Origin: Flavobacterium yafengii
GTDB lineage: Bacteria > Bacteroidota > Bacteroidia > Flavobacteriales > Flavobacteriaceae
DNA length: 64,000 bases
NCBI RefSeq assembly: GCF_030010375.1
Contig: NZ_JASCRY010000001.1
Coordinates: forward strand, 124,001 to 188,000
Reading direction: 5' to 3'
How positions within the stretch are numbered: position 1 is the stretch's first letter; each line of letters starts with the position of its first letter. Both the position numbers and the translations under genes were made by a program. The notes under the pieces were generated by a model. That model was not told the DNA's origin. It searched no databases and worked only from the letters and a program-made list of their open reading frames with translations. Below are positions 41,502-51,483 of the stretch, one piece after another.

Positions 41502-44199
41502 CATTGGACTTTTGGTAATACTGGTACTTTATTTATCCATTCTTTTTTACATTGCCTATTGGTCAGAAAAAAAAAGTCATTCAAAATGGACCAATAATCC
41601 CTACGTCTATTCTTTTTCACTTGCCGTGTACTGCACTGCTTGGACCTATTATGGCAGCATTGGCGTAGCAGCAGAATCAGGATTAGGCTATCTCCCCATT
41701 TATTTAGGGCCAATATTAATTATTCCTACTTGGATGATTATCTTAAAAAAAATTGTTCGAATTTCAAGAGTGAACAAAATATCGAGTATTGCTGATTTTA
41801 TTTCTTTACGATACGGAAACAGTAGATTTCTTGGTGCATTAGTCACTATGATTTGTATTTTTGGAATTTTACCGTACATCTCTTTACAACTAAAATCAAT
41901 TTCAGATACGTTCCATATTGTGACAAAAACCCAGTCGAGTGATAATATTTTCACGGACACCACGACTTATGTTTGTCTTGCTTTAGCTTTATTTGCCTCT
42001 TATTATGGTACAAAATACGTAGATGCTTCCGAAAAAAGACGCGGTATTGTAACCGCTGTAGCGATGGAATCCATCCTGAAATTAATTTTCTTTCTGATCA
42101 TAGGTATTTATGTAACTTTCTTTGTTTTTGACGGATTTGATGACATTTACCAAAAAGCATCTGTCCTTAAAGATTTTGACAAAAAAAATACAATTGGTGG
42201 CATCACAAACGGAATCAACTGGTTCTTCCTTTGTGTTTTGTCTATGTTTGCTATTTTTCTTTTGCCAAGACAATTTCATACGGCAATAGTAGAAAACAAT
42301 AAGGAAAACCATATTCGAACAGCGATCTGGCTTTTTCCATTGTATCTATTACTTTTTAATATTTTCGTGTTTCCAATAGCCTGGGGCGGAAACATTCTTT
42401 TTGAAGGCAGAGGACACAATTCAGATACCTATTCATTATTGATTCCTCAGTTTTTCAACAATAATTTATTGACCGTTTTAGTATTTCTAGGAGGATTCTC
42501 AGCAGCCATATCCATGATTATTGTTTCCTCAATAGCATTAGCAACTATGCTGAGCAACAACTTATTGATACCCTATGGATTCATTGGTTCGCTACAAAAT
42601 TATTCACAAGAAAAAAACAATAAACGAATCTTGATTAGCAGAAAAATAGGGATTTTTTCACTTATTATTTTGGCGTATGCCATATACCGAATTTTCATTC
42701 TGGATTATTCCTTGGTTTCTATCGGATTAGTAGCTTTTGTAGTTATCGCGCAATTAGCCCCGTCCTTTTTTGGTGCCATATTCTGGAAAAGAGGCTCTAA
42801 GAATGGTGCTATAACCGGAATTATTCTTGGTTTTTTAACTTGTTTTTATACGCTTTTAATTCCTTACGCCATTGGAATTACTGAATCAACAAGCCTATTT
42901 ATTCAAGAGGGACCAGGGGGAATTGAATTATTAAAACCATTTCAACTTTTTGGATTGGATTATTTAGAACCCATACCACATGCTGTTTTTTGGAGTTTAT
43001 TAATCAATTTGATGAGTTATTTGGCCGTTTCCGTAAGTTTCAAAGGAAATTATAGAGAACGCAATTATGCCGAAATGTTTGTGGATATTGACAAATACAT
43101 TACCAATCACGAAAATGCTTTTGTATGGAAAGGAACCGCTTACATCTCTGACATTCAAAAAGTGCTGCAGCGATTTCTGGGCGAAGAAAGAACAAAACGA
43201 GCGCTTACTATTTTCAATTTAAAATACAATATTGATAAAAATATCACAACAGCAGATGCCCGATTTATAAAATTTGCCGAGAATTTATTGACGGGGCATA
43301 TTGGTACAGCTTCCGCCAAAATATTAATATCAAGCGTAGTCAAAGAAGATAAAATCAGCTTGCCCGAAGTGTTGCGAATTTTGGAGGAATCCAAAGAAAA
43401 CATCATTATCAACAAGAAGTTGACGGACACTTCGAATGAATTAAAAAAAATATCCGAACAGTTAAAAAATGCCAATCAGGAACTGGTCAACAAAGACATT
43501 CAAAAAGATGAATTTCTGGATACGGTTACCCATGAATTGAGAACACCAATAACGGCTATTCGTGCCGCAAGCGAAATTCTTCACGACGATGATGACATTC
43601 CGGAAGAGTTGAGAAAACAGTTTTTACAAAACATCATATCCGAGTCGGATCGTTTGAACCGTTTGATTGATAAAATTCTGGATTTAGAAAAATTTGAAAC
43701 CGGAAAACAAAAGATTTATTTGTCCAGAAATAACATTACAAAGACCATTAAAAACACGTTACATTCCCTGAATCAATTAATTAAAAACAAAAATATAAGT
43801 ATTGAATTCGATGGTTCAAACAAAGAAATAAGAGCTTTTTACGATGAAGAACGAATTATACAAGTGATTCATAATTTATTGTCGAATGCGATAAAATTTT
43901 GTTCGGAAATAAATGGAAAAATAGTCCTTTCTATCCTTGAAAACGAAACCAATATAGAGGTCAAAATTCACAATAACGGTAAAATAATTAAAAAAGAAGA
44001 TGCCGAAGCGATTTTTGATAAATTCTATCAATCCAGAAACCAAAACATTAAAAAACCAATAGGAAGCGGTTTAGGTTTAGCCATTTGTAAACAAATTATA
44101 GAACATCATAAAGGAAGTATTTGGAGTGAAAATAATGTAACTGACGGAGCCACTTTCATTTTTACATTACCAAATTACAATACAACAGAAAATAGTTGA
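41494..44199 (+). CDS. CrbS-like sodium/solute symporter fused to histidine kinase
   Basis: The 901-residue protein has a 13-helix SLC5/SSS transporter part (about 1-520, AYCTAWTYYGSIGVAAESG-like region near 45). A STAC-type linker domain follows (about 535-600, VWKGTAYISDIQKVLQRFLG), then a coiled connector, a HisKA domain with H680 (DTVTHELRTPITAIRAA) and an ATPase domain (GSGLGLAICKQIIEHH). In Vibrio and Pseudomonas the CrbS/CbrA relatives sense acetate or other solutes and control acs. Here acs-type genes follow directly, so acetate or propionate sensing is inferred. The kinase lacks a PAS domain. Confidence 0.92.
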   Translation: MNSIGLLVILVLYLSILFYIAYWSEKKSHSKWTNNPYVYSFSLAVYCTAWTYYGSIGVAAESGLGYLPIYLGPILIIPTWMIILKKIVRISRVNKISSIADFISLRYGNSRFLGALVTMICIFGILPYISLQLKSISDTFHIVTKTQSSDNIFTDTTTYVCLALALFASYYGTKYVDASEKRRGIVTAVAMESILKLIFFLIIGIYVTFFVFDGFDDIYQKASVLKDFDKKNTIGGITNGINWFFLCVLSMFAIFLLPRQFHTAIVENNKENHIRTAIWLFPLYLLLFNIFVFPIAWGGNILFEGRGHNSDTYSLLIPQFFNNNLLTVLVFLGGFSAAISMIIVSSIALATMLSNNLLIPYGFIGSLQNYSQEKNNKRILISRKIGIFSLIILAYAIYRIFILDYSLVSIGLVAFVVIAQLAPSFFGAIFWKRGSKNGAITGIILGFLTCFYTLLIPYAIGITESTSLFIQEGPGGIELLKPFQLFGLDYLEPIPHAVFWSLLINLMSYLAVSVSFKGNYRERNYAEMFVDIDKYITNHENAFVWKGTAYISDIQKVLQRFLGEERTKRALTIFNLKYNIDKNITTADARFIKFAENLLTGHIGTASAKILISSVVKEDKISLPEVLRILEESKENIIINKKLTDTSNELKKISEQLKNANQELVNKDIQKDEFLDTVTHELRTPITAIRAASEILHDDDDIPEELRKQFLQNIISESDRLNRLIDKILDLEKFETGKQKIYLSRNNITKTIKNTLHSLNQLIKNKNISIEFDGSNKEIRAFYDEERIIQVIHNLLSNAIKFCSEINGKIVLSILENETNIEVKIHNNGKIIKKEDAEAIFDKFYQSRNQNIKKPIGSGLGLAICKQIIEHHKGSIWSENNVTDGATFIFTLPNYNTTENS

Positions 44200-44202
44200 A
44201 AA

Positions 44203-44565
44203 ATGAAGAAGATTTTAATTGTAGATGACGAGCCAAACATTGTTATGGCACTGGAATACACCTTCAAAAAGAATAATTTTGAAGTTTTTATAGCACGCGA
44301 TGGCCAAGAGGCATTAAATATTTTAGAAGTACAACTCCCGGATGTGATTATTTTAGATGTGATGATGCCTATGGTCGACGGTTTTGCCACATTGGAACAG
44401 ATAAAAAAAGATGAACGCCTGCGGCATTGCAAAGTTATTTTCCTATCGGCAAAAAACAAAGAGAAAGACATTGAAAAAGGACTTTCATTAGGCGCTAATT
44501 TATATGTAGTCAAGCCCTTTTCAATCAAAAAATTAGTAGAACAAGTACAGGATTTAATTCAATAA
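44203..44565 (+). CDS. single-domain response regulator
   Basis: The 120-residue receiver has the acidic pair (VDDEP), phospho-acceptor D52 (IILDVMMPMVDG), Thr/Ser in FLSAK and Lys in VVKPFS. There is no output domain, unlike CrbR. It starts 3 bp after the transporter-kinase stop and must be its partner. How the signal reaches DNA is open: a further phosphotransfer protein or a separate DNA-binding protein would be needed. Confidence 0.92.
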   Translation: MKKILIVDDEPNIVMALEYTFKKNNFEVFIARDGQEALNILEVQLPDVIILDVMMPMVDGFATLEQIKKDERLRHCKVIFLSAKNKEKDIEKGLSLGANLYVVKPFSIKKLVEQVQDLIQ

Positions 44566-44582
44566 GGAACAAATTCAACACC

Positions 44583-46481
44583 ATGAAATACGAAGAAATT
44601 TATACCAGAAGCATCGAGAAACCAGAAGCATTTTGGGCAGCGCAGGCCGATGAAATTGAGTGGTACAGTAAACCGGAAACGATTTTGTCGAAAGATGAAA
44701 ACGGCTATCCGCTTTGGTACAAAGATGGCGAATTGAATATTTGTTATCTCGCATTAGACAAGCATATTCAGGACGGATATGGCGATCAAACTGCCTTTAT
44801 TTATGATTCCCCAGTAACACAAACTGTAAAAAAATACACCTATTCAGAAGTAAAAACCGAAGTGGCAAAATTAGCCGGAGGCATGCAATCACTTGGATTA
44901 AAAAAAGGAGATACTGCCATAATTTATATGCCCATGATTCCTCAAACTGCATTTGCCATGTTAGCTTGTGCGAGAATTGGAGTGATTCATTCGGTTGTTT
45001 TTGGAGGTTTTGCGCCGCATGAATTGGCCATCAGAATTGATGATTGCAAACCCAGAGCAATCATAACAGCATCATCCGGAATTGAGATTGACCGATTAAT
45101 TGCGTACAAACCTTTGGTAGATGAAGCCATTGCACTTGCTTCACACCGACCAAAAAAAGTAATTGTTTTCAATAGAAAATTAGGCGCCCGAATTCCGTTT
45201 AAAAAATATGATGTAGATTACGATGCATTAGTTTACGGTTCCGAAGAAACGCCTTGTGTTCCTTTGCATTCGAATCATCCGCTGTATATTTTATACACTT
45301 CCGGAACTACGGGAAAACCAAAAGGGATTGTAAGAGATACCGGTGGTTATGCCGTGGCATTGAAATTTTCCATGAAATACATCTATAATGTAAAGGAAGA
45401 CGAGACTTTTTGGGCGGCTTCAGATATGGGCTGGGCAGTGGGTCACAGCTACATTCTTTACGGACCGTTATTGAATCGAAATACCACTATAATTTTCGAA
45501 GGAAAGCCTATAAAAACTCCTGATGCGAGTACGTTTTGGAGAATAATTTCAGAGCATAAAGTAGGCACCATGTTTACCGCTCCAACCGCCATTCGAGCCA
45601 TCAAAAAAGAAGATCCTGACGGAGAATTTATCAAACAGTATGATTTAAGCGCCCTAAAAAATCAATTTTTGGCGGGAGAACGTTGTGACAATGCCACATT
45701 AGAATGGTACCAACAACACATTCCTATTCCTGTAATTGACCATTGGTGGCAAACAGAATCGGGCTGGCCAATGATTGCCAATTCTCTTGGTATTGAAAAA
45801 ATGCCGGTCAAATCCGGTTCAGCAACAAAAGCAGTTTGCGGGTATGATATTCGGATTTTTAATGAAAACGGAGAAGAATTAAGCGCCAATGAAGAAGGTT
45901 TGGTCGTAGTAAAACTACCTTTACCTCCAGGAAATATGTTGGGCATTTGGGAGAACGAAGTTCGCTTTAAAGCCAGTTATTTCAGTAAATTTGACGGTTA
46001 TTATCTCTCCGGCGACGGTGGTTACAAGGATGAAGACGGTTATATTTTCATCACCGGAAGAACGGATGATGTCATTAATGTAGCTGGACATCGTTTATCG
46101 ACCGCGGAAATGGAGGAAGTTGTTGCTTCCCATCAGTCCGTTGCTGAATGTGCCGTTATTGGAATTCACGACGAACTAAAAGGGCAAATTCCTTTGGCTT
46201 TGGTGGTAACCAAATTAGGAGATGAAATCGAACATTATCAATTGGAACAAGAAATCATTAAACTGGTTCGCCAACAAATTGGGGCAGTTGCTTCGTTGAG
46301 AAATGTAGTCATTGTACAGCGATTGCCCAAAACGCGCTCGGGGAAAATCCTCCGAAAACTAATGCGCAGTATTACAGATGGAGATGAATTCCAGATTCCG
46401 TCAACTATCGATGACGAATCCATTGTGGAAGAAATCATTGCAACATTAAAAAAATATAAAATAGGCGTTTATAATTTATAA
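44583..46481 (+). CDS. acetyl/propionyl-CoA synthetase family, PrpE-like
   Basis: The 632-residue AMP-forming acyl-CoA synthetase shows ILYTSGTTGKPKGIVRDTGG, WWQTESGWPM and GDGGYKDEDGYIFITGRTDDVI, and the C-terminal Lys motif PKTRSGKILRKLM whose Lys is acetylated in this family. The start EIYTRSIEKPEAFWAAQADEI and the RDTGGY motif match PrpE-type propionyl-CoA synthetases better than Acs. Substrate is inferred. It follows the receiver gene by 17 bp. Confidence 0.9.
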   Translation: MKYEEIYTRSIEKPEAFWAAQADEIEWYSKPETILSKDENGYPLWYKDGELNICYLALDKHIQDGYGDQTAFIYDSPVTQTVKKYTYSEVKTEVAKLAGGMQSLGLKKGDTAIIYMPMIPQTAFAMLACARIGVIHSVVFGGFAPHELAIRIDDCKPRAIITASSGIEIDRLIAYKPLVDEAIALASHRPKKVIVFNRKLGARIPFKKYDVDYDALVYGSEETPCVPLHSNHPLYILYTSGTTGKPKGIVRDTGGYAVALKFSMKYIYNVKEDETFWAASDMGWAVGHSYILYGPLLNRNTTIIFEGKPIKTPDASTFWRIISEHKVGTMFTAPTAIRAIKKEDPDGEFIKQYDLSALKNQFLAGERCDNATLEWYQQHIPIPVIDHWWQTESGWPMIANSLGIEKMPVKSGSATKAVCGYDIRIFNENGEELSANEEGLVVVKLPLPPGNMLGIWENEVRFKASYFSKFDGYYLSGDGGYKDEDGYIFITGRTDDVINVAGHRLSTAEMEEVVASHQSVAECAVIGIHDELKGQIPLALVVTKLGDEIEHYQLEQEIIKLVRQQIGAVASLRNVVIVQRLPKTRSGKILRKLMRSITDGDEFQIPSTIDDESIVEEIIATLKKYKIGVYNL

Positions 46482-46496
46482 AATTTATCAATAATC

Positions 46497-48404
46497 ATGA
46501 GTTACTATAAAATTAACAATTTAGAAGAATACTTCAAACACTACAAAAAATCAATTCGCGAGCCAAGAAAATTTTGGGATAAAATTGCTTCCGAAAACTT
46601 TACTTGGTACCAACAATGGGATAAAGTAGTTGATTTTAATATGGCTGAAGCCGAAATAAAATGGTTTACCGAAGCTAAAGTAAACATTACAAAAAACTGT
46701 ATCGACAGACATCTTGCTAAAAAAGGAGACAAAACGGCTATCATTTTTGAGCCGAATGATCCAAATGAAGAAGCATTGCATATTTCGTATAATGAATTGC
46801 ACGAGCGCGTTTGTAAAATGGCAAACGTATTGAAAGAACAAGGCATCCAAAAAGGAGATCGTGTTTGTATTTACTTACCAATGATTCCTGAATTAGCCAT
46901 TACTACTTTGGCTTGCGCCAGAATTGGAGCCATTCACTCGGTTGTTTTTGCAGGATTTTCCGCTTCGGCAGTTGCTGCAAGAATAAATGACAGCAAATGT
47001 AAAATGGTCATCACTTCAGATGGTGGCTATCGTGGGAATAAAACAATCGATTTAAAAAGTATCGTTGATGAAGCTTTATTGAATTGCCCTTGTGTGGAGA
47101 ACGTTTTGGTTGCCAAAAGAATCAACTCAACTATCAATATGAAAGAAGGTCGTGATCAATGGTTGCAACCTCTTTTAGACAAAGCTTCGGATAATAATGT
47201 AGCCGAAATCATGGATGCCGAAGATCCATTATTCATCCTTTACACTTCTGGTTCAACCGGAAAACCAAAAGGAATGGTACATACTACAGCCGGTTATATG
47301 GTATATACTGCTTATACATTCAAGAATGTTTTTAATTATGAAGACAATGATATTTTCTGGTGTACCGCTGATATTGGTTGGATTACCGGACATTCTTATA
47401 TTCTTTATGGACCGTTATTGAATGGAGCAACAACTGTAATTTTCGAAGGCGTTCCATCTTATCCTGATTTCAGTCGTTTTTGGCAAACTATCGAAAAACA
47501 CAAAGTTACTCAGTTTTACACGGCTCCAACAGCCATTAGAGCCTTGGCAAAAGAAAGCATTGAATACGTACAACGCTACCAATTAACTTCTTTGAAAGTG
47601 ATTGGATCTGTGGGAGAACCTATCAATGAGGAAGCTTGGCACTGGTACAACAACCACGTAGGAGATAAAAAATGTCCTGTTGTAGATACGTGGTGGCAAA
47701 CAGAAACCGGAGGAATTATGATTTCGCCAATTGCTTTTGTAACCCCAACAAAACCTACATATGCTTCTTTACCATTACCGGGAATTCAACCCGTTTTGAT
47801 GGATGAAAAACGCAACGAAATTGAAGGCAATCAAGTTACCGGAAGTTTATGTATTAAATTTCCTTGGCCGGGAATTGCCAGAACCATTTGGGGCGATCAC
47901 CAGCGTTATAAAGACACGTATTTTTCTACCTTTCCAGGCAAATATTTCACCGGAGACGGCGCTTTGCGTGACGAAGTTGGGTATTATAGAATTACGGGTC
48001 GTGTAGATGATGTAGTTATCGTTTCCGGGCATAATCTAGGTACTGCACCAATAGAAGATGCCATCAATGAGCATCCCGCAGTTGCCGAAAGTGCTATTGT
48101 AGGTTTCCCACATGACATCAAAGGAAATGCCTTGTATGGTTTTGTAATTCTAAAAGAAACGGGAGAATATCGTGACAGAGAAAACCTTAGTAAAGAGATT
48201 AACCAACACATTTCCGATCACATTGGACCCATTGCCAAACTTGATAAAATTCAGTTTGTTTCTGGTTTACCAAAAACACGTTCGGGAAAAATCATGCGCA
48301 GAATTTTGCGTAAGATTGCCGAAGGAGATTACTCTAATTTTGGTGATATCTCAACATTATTGAATCCTGAAATTGTGGAAGAAATCAAAGAGGGTAAAAT
48401 TTAG
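46497..48404 (+). CDS. acs: acetyl-CoA synthetase
   Basis: The 635-residue enzyme activates acetate to acetyl-CoA through acetyl-AMP. Motifs are LFILYTSGSTGKPKGMVHTT, WWQTETGGIMISP, YFTGDGALRDEVGYYRITGR and PKTRSGKIMRRILRKIA. The WWQTETGG motif and length fit true Acs. It lies 15 bp after the PrpE-like gene and is the last gene before a terminator. Confidence 0.95.
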   Translation: MSYYKINNLEEYFKHYKKSIREPRKFWDKIASENFTWYQQWDKVVDFNMAEAEIKWFTEAKVNITKNCIDRHLAKKGDKTAIIFEPNDPNEEALHISYNELHERVCKMANVLKEQGIQKGDRVCIYLPMIPELAITTLACARIGAIHSVVFAGFSASAVAARINDSKCKMVITSDGGYRGNKTIDLKSIVDEALLNCPCVENVLVAKRINSTINMKEGRDQWLQPLLDKASDNNVAEIMDAEDPLFILYTSGSTGKPKGMVHTTAGYMVYTAYTFKNVFNYEDNDIFWCTADIGWITGHSYILYGPLLNGATTVIFEGVPSYPDFSRFWQTIEKHKVTQFYTAPTAIRALAKESIEYVQRYQLTSLKVIGSVGEPINEEAWHWYNNHVGDKKCPVVDTWWQTETGGIMISPIAFVTPTKPTYASLPLPGIQPVLMDEKRNEIEGNQVTGSLCIKFPWPGIARTIWGDHQRYKDTYFSTFPGKYFTGDGALRDEVGYYRITGRVDDVVIVSGHNLGTAPIEDAINEHPAVAESAIVGFPHDIKGNALYGFVILKETGEYRDRENLSKEINQHISDHIGPIAKLDKIQFVSGLPKTRSGKIMRRILRKIAEGDYSNFGDISTLLNPEIVEEIKEGKI

Positions 48405-48425
48405 ATTTTAGTTTTAATTGTTGTT

Positions 48426-48457
48426 AAAAACTGCTTCATTCATGGAGCAGTTTTTTT
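48426..48457 (+). terminator. terminator after acs
   Basis: AAAAACTGCTTCAT pairs with ATGGAGCAGTTTTT (one G-T pair), followed by more T residues. Confidence 0.9.
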
Positions 48458-48461
48458 ATAT

Positions 48462-48492
48462 AAAAAAGGCTGTCTTTGTAGAGACAGCCTTT
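48462..48492 (-). terminator. terminator after the amylase gene
   Basis: On the minus strand AAAGGCTGTCT, a 6-base loop and AGACAGCCTTT are followed by TTT. It lies 27 bp beyond the amylase stop. Confidence 0.9.
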
Positions 48493-48518
48493 CAAACATT
48501 TAAAACAAACAAACCGTA

Positions 48519-51407
48519 TTATTCCTTAATGAACTTCAATACCTGAACTCCATTATTCTCATCATACGCTTTTACTATATAAAAACCTTGATTCAAATCA
48601 CTAATTATATATTGATTCCCTTCAGATTGATTTGCATCAAACGTTTTTACCAATTGTCCTGTTATAGAAAAAATCTGAACTTTAGAAGTCGCTGCATTTA
48701 AAGTAAAATAACTCGAAGCCGGATTTGGATATAACAAAACTGTTGGTGTTTTTTCATAATCAACTATTGCCAAAGAAGCCGTTTTGTTTCCATAGATTCG
48801 GTATTCACCTGCCGGAATTGTTATTGGATCATTTACATTAGTAACTGTAATTATTGTATTATCCATCAAATTGTACCATTGTCCTGTGTAAGGAAATCCA
48901 GTTGCTACATTTTGCGTGGTTACATTAAAATTAGCCAAGATTAAAACATCTTTAAGTTGGCTTGACGCCAAAGTGCTATTGGTAATTTTGATATTTGGAT
49001 ATAACGAACTGGTATTCGACATGGTTGCAGTTCCTGAAAAAACAGGTTCTACCGTTTTCATCGTAATCATTTTGGACCAATCGTTATAAATTTTACTTCT
49101 ATTCGTATCTCCAAGCCAATTATTAACCCATTGTGGTTGCTGTTTGGTATCTAATTTACAATCCCCAGATGTTGCATCTGACGAAGTGTTTACCGTTCCA
49201 TTGTTACAAGCAAAAATAGAATTTTCCCAACCTAATTCCCCAAAATGCCAAATCATCTTTGGTCCTGGAACCAATAAAGAAACTGCTCCAATTGCTGACA
49301 TTCTAGACAAAGCTACATTTAGTGTTTTTACATTATGGGCTGCATTGGCACTATTCCCGAATTGTAAATTTTTATACATTAATCGTTCCTCATCATGACT
49401 TTCAGCATAACCCATCAATCTGTTTGTGGTAAAACCTCTGCTCGTACTATTCATACGAGAAATATTTCCAGAATACCCCATAGACAATTCATTGTATTGA
49501 CTGGTCATTATTCCCCACATCATAATTCCTTTACTTGGCGTTTCATTAATTCTGTAATTCGCCCAAAGCTGCTCTTCATCATCATTCCCTAAGTGTTCAA
49601 AAATAGTATAATGAGTTGGGTCTAAACTCCAAGAATAATCAGCATAGGTTTTCAAAACATCTACACGATCTTGTTGTTTAACATTGGTACATGGATCTTG
49701 ACCACCAACGACATTCGAAGGGCAATTTTGCGTAAATCCCTTGGTTAAATCCCAACGTAATCCATCAATTTTATATTCTTCAACCCATTGTTTAACGACT
49801 CTTTTTACGTAGTTCTGCGTTCTAAGCTGTTGATGGTTAAAATCCTCACCCACACTATAACTGTGCATTGCCGTTGTATTAAAATAAGGATTTTCAGTTG
49901 AAGGAGAACCCCAACCATCTCCGTCAGGATCATTCATCCACATACGAAGCATTGGATTTCTTCCAAAAGCATGATTCAATGCCACATCAAGAATAACGGC
50001 AATTCCGTTTTGATGGCATAAATCAATAAACTCTTTTAACTTATCAGAAGTACCGTAAAATTTATCCAAGGCCATGTGAAAAGAGGTATTATAACCCCAA
50101 CTTTCATTGCCTTCATATTCCATTACAGGCATTAACTCAATCGCATTTATTTTCAAATTTTTGAAATAATCGATTTTATTAATCAAGTCTTGATAGCTTC
50201 TATTGGCATCAAAATCGCGAACCAACAATTCATAAACCACTAAATTTTCTTTAGCAGGTTTAATAAAATTTGTAGTTGCGCTGCTCCAAGCGTAAGGAGT
50301 TTTTCCTGTTTGTAATACCGTCACTTCTCTATCTTGACCTACTGGATAAACCGGAAGACCTGGATACGTAGAAGCTGGAATAAAAGGATCATCATCAGGA
50401 GACAAAACAAGTGTCGAATACGGATCGGCAGTTTTCACTAAAGAAGGCGTTCCTGCAATAGGAGTAGCATCAACTACCCAATACTGATAGGTATAATTTG
50501 TACCTGAAACCAATCCGGTTAATTCTAACCAAAACTTACCTGAAACAGGATCTTTTTTCATCGCATAAGAAGCTGTAGGTTGCCAATTATTGAAACTTCC
50601 CGCTACATAAACAAAATCTTTGAACGGCGCATCCAACACTAAAGTTGCTCTTGTAGCATCAGCAGCGTTATAATTGATTCCGTCTAATAAACCGGTCGGC
50701 ATTGTCTCACTAACCACATTTGGATTAACTACAGCACTGAATTTTTTAGTGATTACAGTTGTTCCTTGGGTTACCAGCAATTCATAATTTTGATTTCCTG
50801 TAATATTCGTATGATTATACGAGTAACTGGAAGTGGCAGCATTTGTATTTAAAGTTGTACCGTTTGCCTTTAGCACATAACTGGCATTTCCACCGGTATT
50901 AGTAGCTGCAATATTCAAACTTCCACCTGAAGCAATAATTGTTGAACCATTTTCAGCCGGAGTAGTTAGTGTAACTTGATACGCACCAACTTCAACAAAA
51001 TTATCTTGCGATTTTTTATCTCCAGTTCCATCCTTTGCTTTAACAAGAAAACCTATTTTACCAATTCCGTTTCTATTGTAAAAGGTATTTGGAGTAACTG
51101 TTTTAGTATAGGTATCTGAAACTGAATTGTAAGTAAACCTATTCGCTTCATTAGACGCAGTCCAAGAACCGTTAGTAGGACAATCAAGACTGTTCGCATC
51201 ATTGATATCAAAAGACCATGTCCACATGTATAATGCGTTTCCGGTAACTCCCCAGGTTCCTTCATTTACACTATTCCCATTGATGGTAATGGTAATAGCA
51301 GTTGTCTCCTCAAAAGTAGCCGGACTAACAGTATAACTAATAGCTTGTTGTTGAGCTGAAGCGACAATTGAAAGGAAAAACAATAAAAAAAGTATAGTTT
51401 TTTTCAT
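48519..51407 (-). CDS. secreted GH13 alpha-amylase with type IX sorting tail
   Basis: The 962-residue protein has a signal peptide (LLFFLSIVASAQ), N-terminal beta-sandwich regions (about 20-370, the last like a CBM48/E-set domain), and a GH13 barrel (about 390-800). Catalytic residues sit in DGLRWDLTKGF (nucleophile Asp), TIFEHLGND (acid/base Glu) and YAESHDEERL (Asp). The C-terminal 80 residues are a Por secretion tail (LLYPNPASSYFTLNAATSKV ... QGFYIVKAYD), so it is exported by the type IX system and cuts starch outside the cell. It is downstream of susE behind a hairpin terminator. Confidence 0.93.
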   Translation of the reverse strand: MKKTILFLLFFLSIVASAQQQAISYTVSPATFEETTAITITINGNSVNEGTWGVTGNALYMWTWSFDINDANSLDCPTNGSWTASNEANRFTYNSVSDTYTKTVTPNTFYNRNGIGKIGFLVKAKDGTGDKKSQDNFVEVGAYQVTLTTPAENGSTIIASGGSLNIAATNTGGNASYVLKANGTTLNTNAATSSYSYNHTNITGNQNYELLVTQGTTVITKKFSAVVNPNVVSETMPTGLLDGINYNAADATRATLVLDAPFKDFVYVAGSFNNWQPTASYAMKKDPVSGKFWLELTGLVSGTNYTYQYWVVDATPIAGTPSLVKTADPYSTLVLSPDDDPFIPASTYPGLPVYPVGQDREVTVLQTGKTPYAWSSATTNFIKPAKENLVVYELLVRDFDANRSYQDLINKIDYFKNLKINAIELMPVMEYEGNESWGYNTSFHMALDKFYGTSDKLKEFIDLCHQNGIAVILDVALNHAFGRNPMLRMWMNDPDGDGWGSPSTENPYFNTTAMHSYSVGEDFNHQQLRTQNYVKRVVKQWVEEYKIDGLRWDLTKGFTQNCPSNVVGGQDPCTNVKQQDRVDVLKTYADYSWSLDPTHYTIFEHLGNDDEEQLWANYRINETPSKGIMMWGIMTSQYNELSMGYSGNISRMNSTSRGFTTNRLMGYAESHDEERLMYKNLQFGNSANAAHNVKTLNVALSRMSAIGAVSLLVPGPKMIWHFGELGWENSIFACNNGTVNTSSDATSGDCKLDTKQQPQWVNNWLGDTNRSKIYNDWSKMITMKTVEPVFSGTATMSNTSSLYPNIKITNSTLASSQLKDVLILANFNVTTQNVATGFPYTGQWYNLMDNTIITVTNVNDPITIPAGEYRIYGNKTASLAIVDYEKTPTVLLYPNPASSYFTLNAATSKVQIFSITGQLVKTFDANQSEGNQYIISDLNQGFYIVKAYDENNGVQVLKFIKE

Positions 51408-51440
51408 GGTTTAATGTTAATTAAATTAAAAACTAAAAAA

Positions 51441-51470
51441 AAGGGCTATCCCACAGATAGCCCTTTTTTT
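51441..51470 (-). terminator. bidirectional hairpin between susE and amylase
   Basis: AAGGGCTATC, loop CCACA, then GATAGCCCTT. A run of T lies on one side and of A on the other. It may end the susCDE message or let a fraction continue into the amylase gene. Confidence 0.82.
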
Positions 51471-51483
51471 TTATAGAAATAAA

